64,000 nucleotides of DNA from Uranotaenia lowii (taxonomy: Eukaryota; Arthropoda; Insecta; Diptera; Culicidae). The notes under the pieces are model-generated. The model ran no database searches, was not told the origin of the DNA, and was given only the letters and a program-made list of their open reading frames with translations. Of this stretch, positions 23,579-34,465 are shown piece by piece. A program made the translations under genes and the position numbers. Where the stretch lies: the NCBI RefSeq assembly GCF_029784155.1, contig NC_073693.1, positions 187,819,802-187,883,801 on the forward strand. The letters run 5' to 3'. The first letter of the stretch is position 1. Each line of letters opens with the position of its first letter.

Positions 23579-25756
23579 GCCCTTATTCTGCGCCTCGAGT
23601 GACGTGACGATAGTCGAGTCACCCAAGTCACTCTATTCCAGCAGTCGGTTTAGGTGAGAAACGTCACTTCGGATGAACTTTGTGAGTTCTTACCCTATTA
23701 TCGTAGTCACCGTGGGTGAGAATTGTCGCATTCGGGTGACGATTTTAGGTGAGGATTGTCGGTATGGATGTAGGTACCGACGAGGCAAAAATTTTAACAA
23801 AAATTCATGTCAAAAGAGATTTTAAATGATAAAAGGGATACGGAAACCTTAGCACTGAACAAAAAAGCTTGTATGAAAAGTTTTCAACCTCATTTTAAGC
23901 ATTTAAAATTGCAAAGATAAAAAAGTGCAATCAAAAGCGAATTCTGGGTTTTACATTTTACAATCGGAATACTACTATGCAAATTCGATTGAATTTGATC
24001 CAAAATCTGAACCTGGAATGCTAATTGGAATCTGCAGCTAGGGCCTTGATTTTTGTATCAAAATTCAAATCTGAAAATTTTCTTGTTTAATGAAATTGAT
24101 AATGATATAAACAATAACAGTTAATTGATTGCATTCAGCAAGTTCCTTAAAAAGTGTCCCCATAAAACCGACTTATGGACTTATGGTTAAGTTAATTGAA
24201 CAAACACATTGAATCATTTTACTTGTTCTTTATTTGTATCAGATTCGAATCATGTTCCATTAATCCGATATTATAGGGCACCATTTTCCCGTTTGTTTGG
24301 ATAACGTGCCACTATTAACCCTACGCTTTTTCGGAACACATTCCCGTCGCTGGGGGGAAGCCGTCACTTACATCCCACTTCACATACATACATCGGTATT
24401 TTCGGTCTCATTAAAGATTCGGTTTTAAATCCCACAGATCGTCTTTCTACTCGTCACCACCGGTATATCCGGTGTTCCGAGGTATCTTCTTCCGTCGTAT
24501 AAAGAAAGAAATGAACAAACAGACTGGACGGAATAGTTAGATGGATTCCATCGAAAAGCGCAAGACGAACTTGAACACCGATGATACGACTGATTGTTTC
24601 CATGGTCCAAACCTGGTTTTTTTTTCTCATTTCAGGAAACCTAAAAAAGTTAGACAAAAGTTAGAAATGGTGAGATTAAAAGAAGCAACTTATTTTTCCA
24701 ACCTGAAATAGCTGCTAAGGTTGTCGCAGATACTCGGAAGCTTGCGCACCGATTTGTGAGACAGCAGTTGCCCCTGCATGCTGTTCGAATTTTTGTTGCT
24801 CCAGTTTGATGCTGTTTCTGAAATCCGGGCTGGGCTGGAATTCTCTGTGGCTGGAATTTCCACTTTTGTAGCCAAATTTGTCCTTTTTTTCTAATTGATC
24901 AGCTTGCTAACACCGTACAATCAGACTTGTAAACCATCGACATTTTCTCTGACAGTCGCACAGCCTGCTTTTATCAGTATCATTGTTCGTGCCATCAAAC
25001 GAATGCGACCGAAAACTTGCCGAACAGTCGACTACCATCAAACGAAACGACATTCATTCTTCTTTGTGTGATTGTCGAACGAAATTTCGTGTCTTGGTAC
25101 ACGAGAGGGATAATTTGATGGTCAAACGACCATAATTCCCGACAGTTTACGACATCGCCTATCTCTTTCACGCAGCAGAACTTACAGACTCAATAAGCAA
25201 ATGCAATCTTTTCTATTCACTCCCTCCTGTTGAAAAAAAATTCGCCACTCCGCAGCGCCGGGTGACGTTTGGATGTGTTGGTCGAACAATGTGGAATGAT
25301 TATCGCGATTATCTACGCAAGAGGGATGATAGTCAAACGACTAACCACACCAAAGATCAAAATTTCATTTGACATTTTTTTGCTCTCCGATCAAACGATT
25401 GCGCTCTCCACGATTGTCACGAACGATGTGTGGTGGTTGTCTCCGAAAAAATTCAAACGATGGTGACCACTTACAAGCCTGCGTACAATCCGATAATTGT
25501 CCAGGACGGGGCACAATTTTCACTCGTTATTTTAAAATTCAATTTTCAAAAACCGAACCGTAAACACCGGCACAACACAATCAGAGCAAATTTCGCTATT
25601 TTGCTAGATGGGTTCATCCAGTCACTCAGCTCGGAATGAGTATCTGTCACTTGCTCTCACCTCACTTAAACCGACTGCCGGAATAAGGTGACAAGAGTCG
25701 AGTGACGGTGGGGTGACTCGCCAACTGTCACGTCATTCGCGGCGCAGAATAAGGGC
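23579..25756. mobile_element. 2.2-kb TIR transposon, ends GCCCTTATTCTGCGC, 5-bp TSD CTTGG
   Basis: The left end GCCCTTATTCTGCGCC and right end GGCGCAGAATAAGGGC are perfect inverted repeats. The similarity continues inwards for about 100 bp (GTGACGTGAC, CAGTCGGTTTA). The word CTTGG flanks both sides (23574-23578 and 25757-25761); a 3-bp TTG reading is possible because the junction is GGCC. Removing it restores the LINE frame. The inside has a minus-strand two-exon open frame. The superfamily is not assigned. Confidence 0.75.
24454..24875 (-). CDS. unknown protein, two-exon model inside the TIR element
   Basis: Exon A (about 24875-24703) is open for 57 codons from an ATG (MATKVEIPATENSSPARIS …) to SSYF. 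A 62-bp intron (24702-24641) begins GT and ends TTTTTTAG. Exon B (24640-24454) continues in frame as RFPEMRKKNQVWTMETISRI through YTTEEDTSEHRIYRW to a TGA. Splicing joins the frames in phase with no stop, giving about 119 residues. No known domain is recognised. Length and position resemble the two-exon frame at 14188-14540 in another TIR element, and both contain a Y..(R/T/E)EED-like motif near the C-terminus, but the similarity is too weak to claim homology. The start could lie in an earlier exon. Confidence 0.4.
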
Positions 25757-26472
25757 CTTGGTCTTTCCGGCATTGATTTTGAGACCTGCTGCCTTGGAGC
25801 TTTCGGTGAGGTAGTCGAGTGTGCTCTGCATGTCTTGTTGTGTTTGGGCGAGCAAAACAATATCGTCTGCCAAGGTCGTTCAGTTGCTCCATTGAAGGAT
25901 TCCACGGCAATCCTCGGTTTGGTCTACAGTCAATCAATCCAGTCATGATCTCATCCATAACGATGAGAAAAAGTAGCGGTGACAAAATACATCCTTGTCT
26001 CACTCCAGCAGTTACCGGGATTGATTCGGACAAGACACCGTCGTGCAAGACCTTGCACGAAAATGCCTCGTACTGTGCTTCGATGAGATGGACTAGTTTC
26101 TCTGGGACCCCTCGTCGTCTAAGAGCAGCCCAGATGTTTTCGTGGTTCAGTCGGTCAAATGCTTTTTCGAAATCAACAAACACCAGCAGAAGAGAGTCCT
26201 GGAATTCGTTGATTTGTTCCAGTATTATTCGTAGCGTTGTGATGTGGTCCACACATGATCGTCCGGATCGGAATCCAGCTTGTTGCCGTCGGAGTGTAGC
26301 GTCGATTTTCTCCTGGATCCTGTTCAGGATCACTTTGCAGAGTACATTGAGGGTTGTACAGATCAACGTTATGCCTCGCCAGTTACCGCACTCTGTCAGG
26401 TCTTCCTTCTTCGGGACCTTTACGAGGATACCCTGCATCCAGTCGGCCGGGAATGTTGCAGTATCCCAGATG
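25757..26472 (-). pseudogene. LINE reverse transcriptase segment (part 2 of the broken LINE)
   Basis: Minus strand, beginning DIWDTATFPADWMQG at the copia junction. RT palm blocks follow: NWRGITLI, AGFRSGRSC, LVFVDFEKAFDRLNHE (first catalytic aspartate), VTAGVRQGCILSPLLF and DDIVLLAQTQQDM (catalytic aspartate pair), then KINAGKTK. A one-base frameshift sits just before the DDIVLL block (near 25880). This is a typical non-LTR reverse transcriptase, which in a live element copies its RNA at a nicked target. The open frame is otherwise well preserved, so the LINE was young when first interrupted. Confidence 0.85.
26468..26472. repeat. target-site duplication AGATG, left of copia element
   Basis: AGATG here is repeated at 30918-30922 immediately after the right LTR. 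A 5-bp duplication is what Ty1/copia integrases produce. Confidence 0.9.
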
Positions 26473-26663
26473 TATTGACTGGCAACACAGTTCAACGGTC
26501 TGTTCTGTTTGTGTGTGTATCTTTTCTAATTTTCACTTCAAGTTGAAATCTCGCCACGTGAACTTGTACTTTTTATCGTTCTCTAAATTATACGTTTATA
26601 CAAGTTAATTACGGTTCTTGAAGTTATTTCTCCGCGGTATCCGAAAGCCCTACTCTGCTAACA
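26473..26663 (+). repeat. 5' LTR of the copia element
   Basis: 191 bp, starts TATTGACTGG and ends TGCTAACA. The left edge is set by the AGATG duplication and by the sequence shared with the 3' LTR. It should contain the promoter and polyadenylation signals of the element; I see no clear TATA box. Confidence 0.92.
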
Positions 26664-26679
26664 GGTTATGGGCCCAGCA
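26664..26679 (+). other. primer-binding site complementary to an internal part of initiator tRNA-Met
   Basis: GGTTATGGGCCCAGCA directly follows the LTR. Its reverse complement, TGCTGGGCCCATAACC, is the anticodon stem-loop region of initiator tRNA-Met rather than the tRNA 3' end. Drosophila copia is known to prime from a 5' half of that tRNA, so the same mechanism is inferred here. Confidence 0.85.
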
Positions 26680-26761
26680 GAGTAGACGGATGTGAATCGG
26701 AAGACGTTTGAAATTTAGTTGTTTTTTCGTCGGTCGTAGCATCGCGTAAAATTTTTTCGCA

Positions 26762-29700
26762 ATGGCGTCGGGTGATAAGTTGGTTGCGTTCCCCAAACTG
26801 AACGGGTCCAATTACGATAATTGGAGCTTTCGGATGAAGCTGCTTTTAATTAAGGAGGGTAATTGGTCTGTGGTTACTGGAACCAAGCCGGAACAAGTGA
26901 CCCCGGAGTGGATCGTCAGAAATGATCAGGCGATGGCTACGATCGGATTAGCTGTGGATGATGGCCAGCTGGTGCACATCAGGAAAGCTAAAACTGCGGC
27001 AGAAGCGTAGGAAAATCTGGAAAAGTTCCATGTTAAACGCACTCTTTCTACTAAAGTGTCGCTTATGCGGAAGATTTGCCGTCTCAGGCTCGAAAAAGGT
27101 GGTGATATGGAAGCACATATTGATCGTCTAACGGAGCTGTTTGAAAAGTTGAACGGCCTACAGGAAGACAAAATTCTCGACGATCATTGGCTAGTTGCCC
27201 TTTTATTCAGTAGTTTACCTGATGAGTATGAAACTCTGGTAACTGCACTGGAAGCTCGGCCTGATGAGGATTTGACCCTCAATCTGGCTAAAGGGAAGTT
27301 GATTGATGAGTGGCTAAAGCGAAAAAATCGTGCTGAAGAAGAAGAAGAGTCGGAAACGGCCTTGTTCAGTGGATCCAGCGAATATGCTGAAAAGTGTTTT
27401 TGGTGCAAAAAACAAGGGCACAAAAAGGCAGAATGTGAAGATTTTAAGCTGTGGAAGAAGAAGAAAAAGTGGCCTAAGAGGGAAGAAGAAAAGGCTCACA
27501 GTGTAGTGAATACAAAGTGTGATGATGATAATTGGGCTTTTCTTTGTGCGACCGGTAAAAAATCAAAAGAGCTATGGCTGTTGGACTCCGGAGCTACTTG
27601 TCATATTGTGAACAATCGAGAATTTTTCGACAAAATTGACGATAGTGTGAGTGAAGTCGTACATGTTGCTAACGGTGCAAAAGTAAAAGCCCAAGGTAGA
27701 GGTAGTGGTACCTTGCGACTGTTTGATGAGAGAAACAGACTTCGGGAAATAAGAGTGGAAGGTGCTTTGTTTGTGCCGGATATGAATTCGAATCTTATCT
27801 CGGTAAAAGTGCTTGTGCGAAAAGGTTATGTAGTGACATTTGACAAAAGTGGTGCAAAAATTGCTCTGAACGGGATCGTGGGAGCATATGCAGATCTGCT
27901 GCATAATTTGTTCGTGATGCGTGTGTGTGCGGAGTTTGTGTCTCTAGTAACTGACGATAGTGAGTGTATACATGGTTGGCATCGTCGATTGGGCCATAGA
28001 AGCTGTGAGGCGCTGATGAAAATGTGTGACTACGGTCACGAATTTAAGGTAGCAGAGTGCAGTTGCAGTGATGTTTGTGAGGTGTGTGTCAAAGGAAAAA
28101 TGCATAGAATTCCTTTTCCAAAGGAGTCGGAGAAGAAAACGTCAGCTGTTATGGATTTGGTGCACACGGATATCTGTGGCCCGATGAGAACGTCAACATT
28201 GAGCGGTCGCAGATATTTTCTTACCTTCATCGATGACCACAGCAGGTATACTGTGGTGAACATCATCAAACGGAAATCCGAGGTGCTGCAGAAGTAGAAG
28301 GAATTTGTTGAGTTGGCAAAAACACAGTTCGGCCGTAAACCCAAAACCATCCGATCGGACCGAGGCGGAGAGTATACGGGAAAACAGGTGAGTGATTATC
28401 TCAAATCTAACGGCATTCTGAATCAATTTACTGCACCTTATTCGCCTCAGCAGAATGGGGTGGCGGAACGAAAAAATCGTTACCTTGTTGAGATGGCAAG
28501 ATGCATGCTTATTGAAGCGGGACTAGATGATCGTTATTGGGGTGAAGCTGTGGTCACTGCAAATTATCTGCAAAATCGTTTGCCAACTCGCTCTATTGAA
28601 GGCACTCCTTTCGAGCTGTGGTTTGGTTATAAACCATGTTTGAAGGAAATAAAACCATTTGGATGTGATGTTCATTGCCATGTACCTAAGGAAAAGCGTG
28701 GTAAATTGGATGTTAAGGCAGTAAAGCTGAAGTTCATGGGTTACAGCGAAACCACCAAAGGTTATCGTCTGTTAGATGTTCGTACCCGAAAAGTTACCAT
28801 TAGCAGAGACGTTAAATTTCTTAGCACTTTCAATCCTATCGTTGCTGCTGAAGTTGAACCCCATGATATTCCGATATTCACCCCTGAGATTAATGTAGAT
28901 CATACTCCCCCCGCCACCCCAGAGGTATGCCATGAACACCTCCCTGTTGTAGATTCCCCGATTGATTGCTCTCAAAATATTGATGATGATTCGAATGATG
29001 TATGGGTTGATACTGAGAGCTCTTTTCCTAATCAGGATGACGATTCTGACGACCAGCTCGAAGATCCACTGGCCTTGAATTTGCGACGCTCGGAAAGATC
29101 GACCAAGGGCATACTTCCCCAAAGGTATGTGTGTGCTGCTGAGGAGCAGGAGAAAGAACCGCGTACGTATTCCGAGGCCCAAGCCAGTCGCCATAGAAAT
29201 GAATGGCAACAGGCTATGTTGGAAGAATTGGAGGCGATAAGAGCGAATAACACCTGGAATATAGTTGATCTACCAGTCGGGGCGCGGGCTCTCGGCAGTA
29301 AATGGGTTTATAAAATGAAACTTGGTGCAGATGGAACTGTCAAGCGTTTCAAAGCTCGCCTCGTTGCCCAGGGCTTTAATCAGCGTTATGGTACAGAATA
29401 TGACGAAGTATTCGCCCCCGTTGTACGTTTGACTACTTTCCGAGCCCTTCTCTCGATTGCAGCCCGAAGAGATATGGTTGTCCAGCAATATGATGTAAAG
29501 TCAGCCTTCCTATACGGCAACCTTGAGGAGGAGATCTTCATCCGACAGCCACCAGGGTTTGCTGTGAAAGGGTCAGAAAGCAAGGTGTGCCGATTGAATA
29601 AAAGTCTGTACGGCTTAAAACAAGCTGCGCGATCCTGGAACATCCGTCTTCACGAAGTTCTGGTCGAAGAAAAGTTCCAACGATGTGAGTCCGACCCGTG

Positions 29701-30709
29701 TCTTTACCGTAAGAAGATTGGCGAACAATTGTGTTTTGTGCTCGTGTATGTGGATGACCTTATTGTTTCGAGCGATGATAGATTTATCGCTGAATCTTTG
29801 GAGAAGGCTTTGAAGAGGAATTTCGACATAAGCTGTTTAGGAGAAGTAAGACAGTATCTAGGAGTGGAGGTGGAACGCAACGCAGGAGGAGACTACTTTG
29901 TAAGTCAGCAACGCTATATTGCTGATATTGTGAGTGCTGCTGGACTAGAAGATGCCAAAGACTCGTCGATCCCACTGGATGTAGGCTACTATAAGCAAGA
30001 AAATGATTCAAGCCTGCTGCCAAATAATCACGAATATCAGCGATTGATTGGAAAACTGTTGTTTATAGCTGTGAATACTCGCCCAGATGTAGCGGCATCG
30101 GTATCAATACTTAGTCGTCAAACCAGTAAGCCTACTCAGCGAGATTGGAATGAACTCAAGCGAGTAATACGATATCTAAAAGGTTCTGCCAACCTCAAGC
30201 TCCGTCTAAGTGATAGAATGGATAATTCTGGATTGGTCGGATTCGCAGATGCTGATTGGGCCGAATGTCGTGATGGTCGTAAGTCAAACAGTGGATATAT
30301 ATTCCAATACAGCGGCGGCACAATATCATGGGCATGCAGAAAACAATCTTGCGTTTCGGTATCTACTGCTGAGGCCGAGTTTGTCGCTCTCTCGGAGGCC
30401 TCCCAAGAAGGACTTTGGTTAAAACGTCTCATGTTGGACCTGGGTGAAAAGATAGACGTTTTTAAGATGAACGACGACAACCAAAGTTGTTTGCGAATGC
30501 TGGATTGCGAGAAGTTTAGTAACCGCACTAAACACATCGATACCAAATACTACTTCACAAAGGATTTGAAACAGTCTGGCCAGGTGGAGTATCGTTATTG
30601 TCCTGGTGAAGTAATGAAAGCGGATTTGCTGACCAAACCACTTCCGAGAGTTCGGTTACAAACTTTGCGAAAACTGTGCGGAATCATAACTACTACGGAA
30701 CAGCAGTGA
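26762..30709 (+). pseudogene. copia gag-pol polyprotein with two in-frame TAG codons
   Basis: One frame from ATG 26762 (MASGDKLVAFPKLNG) to TGA 30707-30709, 1315 codons including two TAGs at codons 83 (27008) and 512 (28295). The gag zinc knuckle CFWCKKQGHKKAEC is at residues 212-225. The protease motif DSGA starts at 275. The integrase has the HHCC region, then catalytic D470, D491 and E569 (in VHTDICGP, FIDDHSRY and NGVAERKNR). The RT has YVDD at 996-999. RNase H has the DADW motif with D1163. After gag, length and domain order are normal for copia. The first TAG replaces what is a tryptophan (TGG) in related gag proteins; the second falls inside the integrase core. Without stop read-through this copy makes only a truncated gag, so it was probably mobilised in trans or mutated after insertion. 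Confidence 0.92.
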
Positions 30710-30726
30710 CCTGAGTTGAGGAGGAG
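30710..30726 (+). other. polypurine tract of the copia element
   Basis: CCTGAGTTGAGGAGGAG ends exactly at the first base of the 3' LTR. It primes plus-strand DNA in LTR elements and confirms that the LTR starts with TA. Confidence 0.75.
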
Positions 30727-30917
30727 TATTGACTGGCAACACAGTTCAACGGTCTGTTCTGTTTGTGTGTGTATCTTTTCTAATTTTCACTTCAAGTTGA
30801 AATCTCGCCACGTGAACTTGTACTTTTTATCGTTCTCTAAATTATACGTTTATACAAGTTAATTACGGTTCTTGAAGTTATTTCTCCGCGGTATCCGAAA
30901 GCCCTACTCTGCTAACA
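30727..30917 (+). repeat. 3' LTR of the copia element
   Basis: 191 bp, read as identical to the 5' LTR. It is followed by the AGATG duplication (30918-30922). Confidence 0.92.
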
Positions 30918-30965
30918 AGATGTCAGTGAAAAGACAGCTCATACCAACCTTTTATATACACTCGT
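30918..30965 (-). pseudogene. LINE ORF2 segment (part 1 of the broken LINE)
   Basis: Minus strand: MSCLFTDIW runs into the copia junction, and its frame continues as DTATFPADW at 26472. Upstream there is a stop, and beyond about 30965 I no longer see LINE coding sequence. Confidence 0.45.
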
Positions 30966-31569
30966 ACGACGAACAAAGCAAACTTTTCAAGTTGCTAAAA
31001 TCTTCTTCCTATTGTTTCCTAAACAGAAACACTCTGGGGTAGTAAATAGCTCGCTGGCTCTCCAACTTTCGTGGTGTAGAGCGCTTCTCTTAAGAAGAAT
31101 ATCTAGTTGTCATTCGAACATATCAAGGATAGTTGAAGAAGCTCAAGATAGTCTTCGCGTACAAATGTACTCCTACAATATTTTATTAGAGAAGCTCGTT
31201 CATTTCTTTCGATGGTTCCTTAAAAGAAAACAAAAGTTCTATTAAAATAAAAAAAAGCATGGTAGAATGAACATAACGGAATCCAGCATAATCATTCTTA
31301 TCCAAATTATTCCACTCGGATCTGATAAACTTGAACAAGTTGTCATCTGAACCTACAGGCTGTCATCAGAACTAACTCATAAATATGGTGTCTGCAAGGC
31401 AAACCAAGCCATTTCCTTCCAAGCAATCGTTTCAAAATAAGCTGCTCCGTTTTTTTATCACTCGAGTTGATTCTGGTGGTTGTGAGATATGAGTAAATCA
31501 ATGGTGTCATATGTTGCAATAAGCTAAACAATGCAACTGGCACCACTATTTGCCAGCATTGTCATACCC
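30966..31569. other. no recognised gene
   Basis: Short chance frames only. It may include decayed LINE sequence upstream of the RT, but no motif supports that. Confidence 0.35.
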
Positions 31570-31771
31570 GTCACGACCAGTGATGTCAACCTTCCAGATT
31601 TTGTCTGGATCTTCCAGACTTTTTGGACTTTTGCCAGACATTTTTTTAGGTTTCCAGACTTCCAGACTTTTGGCATTTCTTCCAGACAATTCCAGACTTT
31701 TGTGTTTGGACATAAATTGTTCTAAGATTCTATGAAAATTCAATTTTGTCATGGTGTAATATGGCAGGAAA

Positions 31772-32935
31772 CAGGGTGGCCACCCATTCGGGAAATGCGG
31801 GAAAAAGACGGGATTTGGAATCCACCCGGAAAAATGCAGGAAAAAGCCAGGAATTTCTCCCGAAATGTCGGGAATTTTTGGCTCGGTGAAAGTCTGTTCA
31901 ATGAAGTTTGAACGAAAAAGGCGAAACAAGTAAAAATTGATTCACAGTTGATCATCAATCTCTTTCCGATTGGCTTCGACCGATTTCTACCAGGTGGAAA
32001 TGGATCCTCCTACCGTGTTGAATCGGTTTTGACTAGTTTTAACTTGCTTCATTGAACAACGGGAATAACCGTTACGAAATCGTTAATCCAGTATGCTCGT
32101 TATACTCACTCGAGAGATGTCGAGTCCTATTAAAACAAAAAAAAAAAAGGAAAACAATCTGTTATAGAAACTATTGCAAATCGGAAGCGAGAGGCGGCCG
32201 AGGAGGCGAAACAATTGAAGCTTCTATCCGACGCTCAAAGAGAGGAAGCATGATGGACGAAAAAATTTGTACTCGGCCAACGGCCAAATACCGAATATTG
32301 ACCTTTTAAACTATTCGGTCGAATACTCCAGAGAGTTTTTAATTATAAAACCAAGAGCGATTATTTCATTTTCCTTATATTTGTTCCATTGTAATACCCC
32401 TCATGTTTTGAATCGATCATTTCCAATCAGATGATATTACCAGGTCATTACGAGGTCTTTTTCAGGTAGGGGTTTCTCTGATATTCAAAATGTCTCAAAG
32501 CATTGAAAGGACATCAGATGACTTGTCGCTGCTACGGCGTTGATTACCAAAGATATTTGGGTCCTGTGAAATCTGGAACAAAACATGTCAAAGCAGGTGC
32601 TAAGCAATTTGAAATTGCTTATTTGATATTGAATTATATGAAGGTCGAACTTGAGCAGAATATCTTCAAAATAGTAGTTTCAAAGAACGATGATTTTTAA
32701 CTTAAAAATACCATACTTTCCATCACACGTTTCTACATGGTCGGGCAATTCAGGACGATTTTTGAAAAAATATAAAAACAAAGGCAAATCTTAGAAATCT
32801 AGGTTTTAGGTAGATGGTTTCAAAAATAAATATTCGGATTTTTGTTTTGTTTCCTGTTTTACAAAATCGGGAATTTCATGTTAACATGCGGGAAAAATGC
32901 GGGAAATCCAAAATGGATTTCGAGTGGCCACCCTG
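31772..32935. mobile_element. deleted copy of the CAGGGTGGCCAC hAT family
   Basis: The ends CAGGGTGGCCACCCATTCGG and inverted CAGGGTGGCCACTCG match those of the larger hAT element at 37590-44652. It is flanked by the 6-bp duplication AGGAAA (31766-31771 and 32936-32941). After the left 120 bp and the small MITE, the sequence passes straight to a remnant of the transposase C-terminus (NRYEIVNPVC, near 32058-32095; compare NRNEIVDPVC at 44262-44291). It is therefore an internal-deletion derivative of that family. Confidence 0.85.
31896..32057. repeat. small MITE-like palindromic unit, TIR GTTCAATGAAG (copy 1)
   Basis: It is 162 bp with inverted ends GTTCAATGAAG / CTTCATTGAAC and pairs of GTCGAAAC-like words inside. 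It occupies the same position near the left end of both hAT copies (31772 and 37590), so it was present in their ancestor. A free-standing third copy is at 46120. Confidence 0.7.
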
Positions 32936-33208
32936 AGGAAATGATTAGTAGAACCTATGAACTATGAATTCAATATGGGTTCGAAACCTTGGCAAATGCT
33001 TTGAGGATGTATGTTAAATTGAGACTCAGACAGAGCACGTGACTGATATAGTGACAGAAAAATACTATTGTAACATTGAGATCTGGGGACCAAAAAAAAG
33101 GTCGCCACCTTCAAAACTTAGGTGTCCAGACATTTGCAGAAATTTAAAGACATTTTTTAAAAATCTTCCAGACTTTTCTGAAAAATAGTTGGCAACCCTG
33201 GTCACGAC

Positions 33209-34029
33209 ATCTTTTCCATCCAATCTTCTCTTTCCCACCAATGCGCTTTGCCACTGGTTCAATCAGTTCGTCAGTCGTTTGGCTTTCGTGCATTTGAACG
33301 GTCGTGCACTTTTACCGCGAAGCCCATAACAACAATTTACCTACGTATTGACCGGACAAACGGATTAAGATAGTACCGGTTCTCTGGTATACTCTGGAAC
33401 TGGTCCCACAGTGATATCGTAACATTTTGTGCAAAAAACTATAATACCTCAGTCGATCAATCTCAGGTGAATTTTTCAGATAATATTTTTCCTGTTCCGC
33501 TTCCTATTAACATACATTCGACCACTTGTTCTGCCGAATGTACTTCTGATATAACAACAGCTTATTTTTCATATGATCATTAATTGTTAAGGAAGTTGTT
33601 TTGAATCGAAGAGAACAACTATCGACTTTTCATTTTGAAAAGCGTTCTTGATCCTTGCGGATTTTTCTGAACGAGTCTAAAAAAGCATTATTAAATAATA
33701 ATGTAAAATTTACAATCATTTCAAGTAATTATTGTTTACCGCTTTGCATTATCTCTGGAGCGACGACTTGCCGAATGTCTATGGGTTGACACCAAACGCG
33801 ACACCAGTAGCTGCTAAGACTCCAATAGCTCCACGATTTGACAGTTGAGTGCGATCGATCTTTACAAATACGGCGTTCGTAAGATCGTGAGATCTAGTTT
33901 TGTGCTTGACCGAGTTCCATACCTGGGATTTTCATCATAAGGTTTCCGTATGGGCGACTAGTCGGTTTCTAAATTTTCTTTATTTCCTGTGTACCACTGT
34001 AAATACTTCGAAGGTATTTTCTGAAGTGA
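33209..34029. other. no recognised gene
   Basis: Sequence of mixed composition after the hAT-type element, with no inverted repeat or open frame of note. Confidence 0.4.
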
Positions 34030-34465
34030 TTTCGATTTTAAGTTTCTCTAATCTGAATTATATCTTATTCTGATTGACAGACTTGAATGGGGTTGAGCTC
34101 ATTTTCAATGATAAAGTTTTTTTTCGGATTGTCCTAAAATAAAATGATTATATCATATTTTGATATACGTACAACTTTTTCTGAAACACGGACATCGAAG
34201 TCAACGGCCCAAACTGTACATTAATGAGTTTCGCTCAACAGATCCATGAAATAGAATCTAAATTATGAGAAACCAAATATAGAGCATGGTTTTAGCAAAT
34301 AATGTAGTTTATTGGCATTCCACTAGAAATTTTTCTTGAAGCACTCATATCTTTTGATAAGTTATAATTTTGATAGGTTTTGTTATGCCCAATCCCGATC
34401 AGGAGAACATATCAAAATAATAACTCAAACATATCTGAACGAGATATTTATATTTTCTTCAGTTA

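Larger units (their letters stand above)
26473..30917 (+). mobile_element. complete Ty1/copia LTR retrotransposon (4445 bp)
   Basis: It has two 191-bp LTRs that look identical over their length, a primer-binding site, one long gag-pol frame, a purine tract and a 5-bp TSD (AGATG). The order protease - integrase - reverse transcriptase - RNase H in the polyprotein defines copia. Identical LTRs mean a very recent insertion, the youngest datable event in the window. It sits in the reverse transcriptase frame of the minus-strand LINE. The LTRs start with TA rather than TG, although they end in CA. Confidence 0.95.
31578..33200. mobile_element. hAT-type element, TIR CAGTGATGTCAAC, TSD GTCACGAC
   Basis: The left end CAGTGATGTCAACCTTCCAG and right end (inverted) CAGGGTTGCCAACTATT are imperfect TIRs with the CAG.G start typical of hAT. 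A perfect 8-bp duplication GTCACGAC lies at 31570-31577 and 33201-33208. Words of the type TCCAGACTTTT recur in both subterminal parts. It has no transposase of its own: the middle (31772-32935) is another element inserted in it. Confidence 0.85.

Noticed and set aside
23579..25756. 3-bp TTG duplication with ends GGCCCTT
   Set aside because: Possible because the junction is GGCC, but the 5-bp CTTGG reading uses more matching bases; both restore the LINE frame equally, so the size stays slightly open.
25819..26478. 219-residue open frame on the plus strand
   Set aside because: It is the exact antisense of the LINE reverse transcriptase, whose catalytic motifs are on the minus strand.
26476..26663. 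LTR starting at TGACTGG, to satisfy the TG…CA rule
   Set aside because: The AGATG duplication and the purine tract both place the true start three bases earlier, at TATTGACT.
28772..29209. 145-residue open frame on the minus strand
   Set aside because: Antisense of the copia polyprotein linker and RT; no domain.
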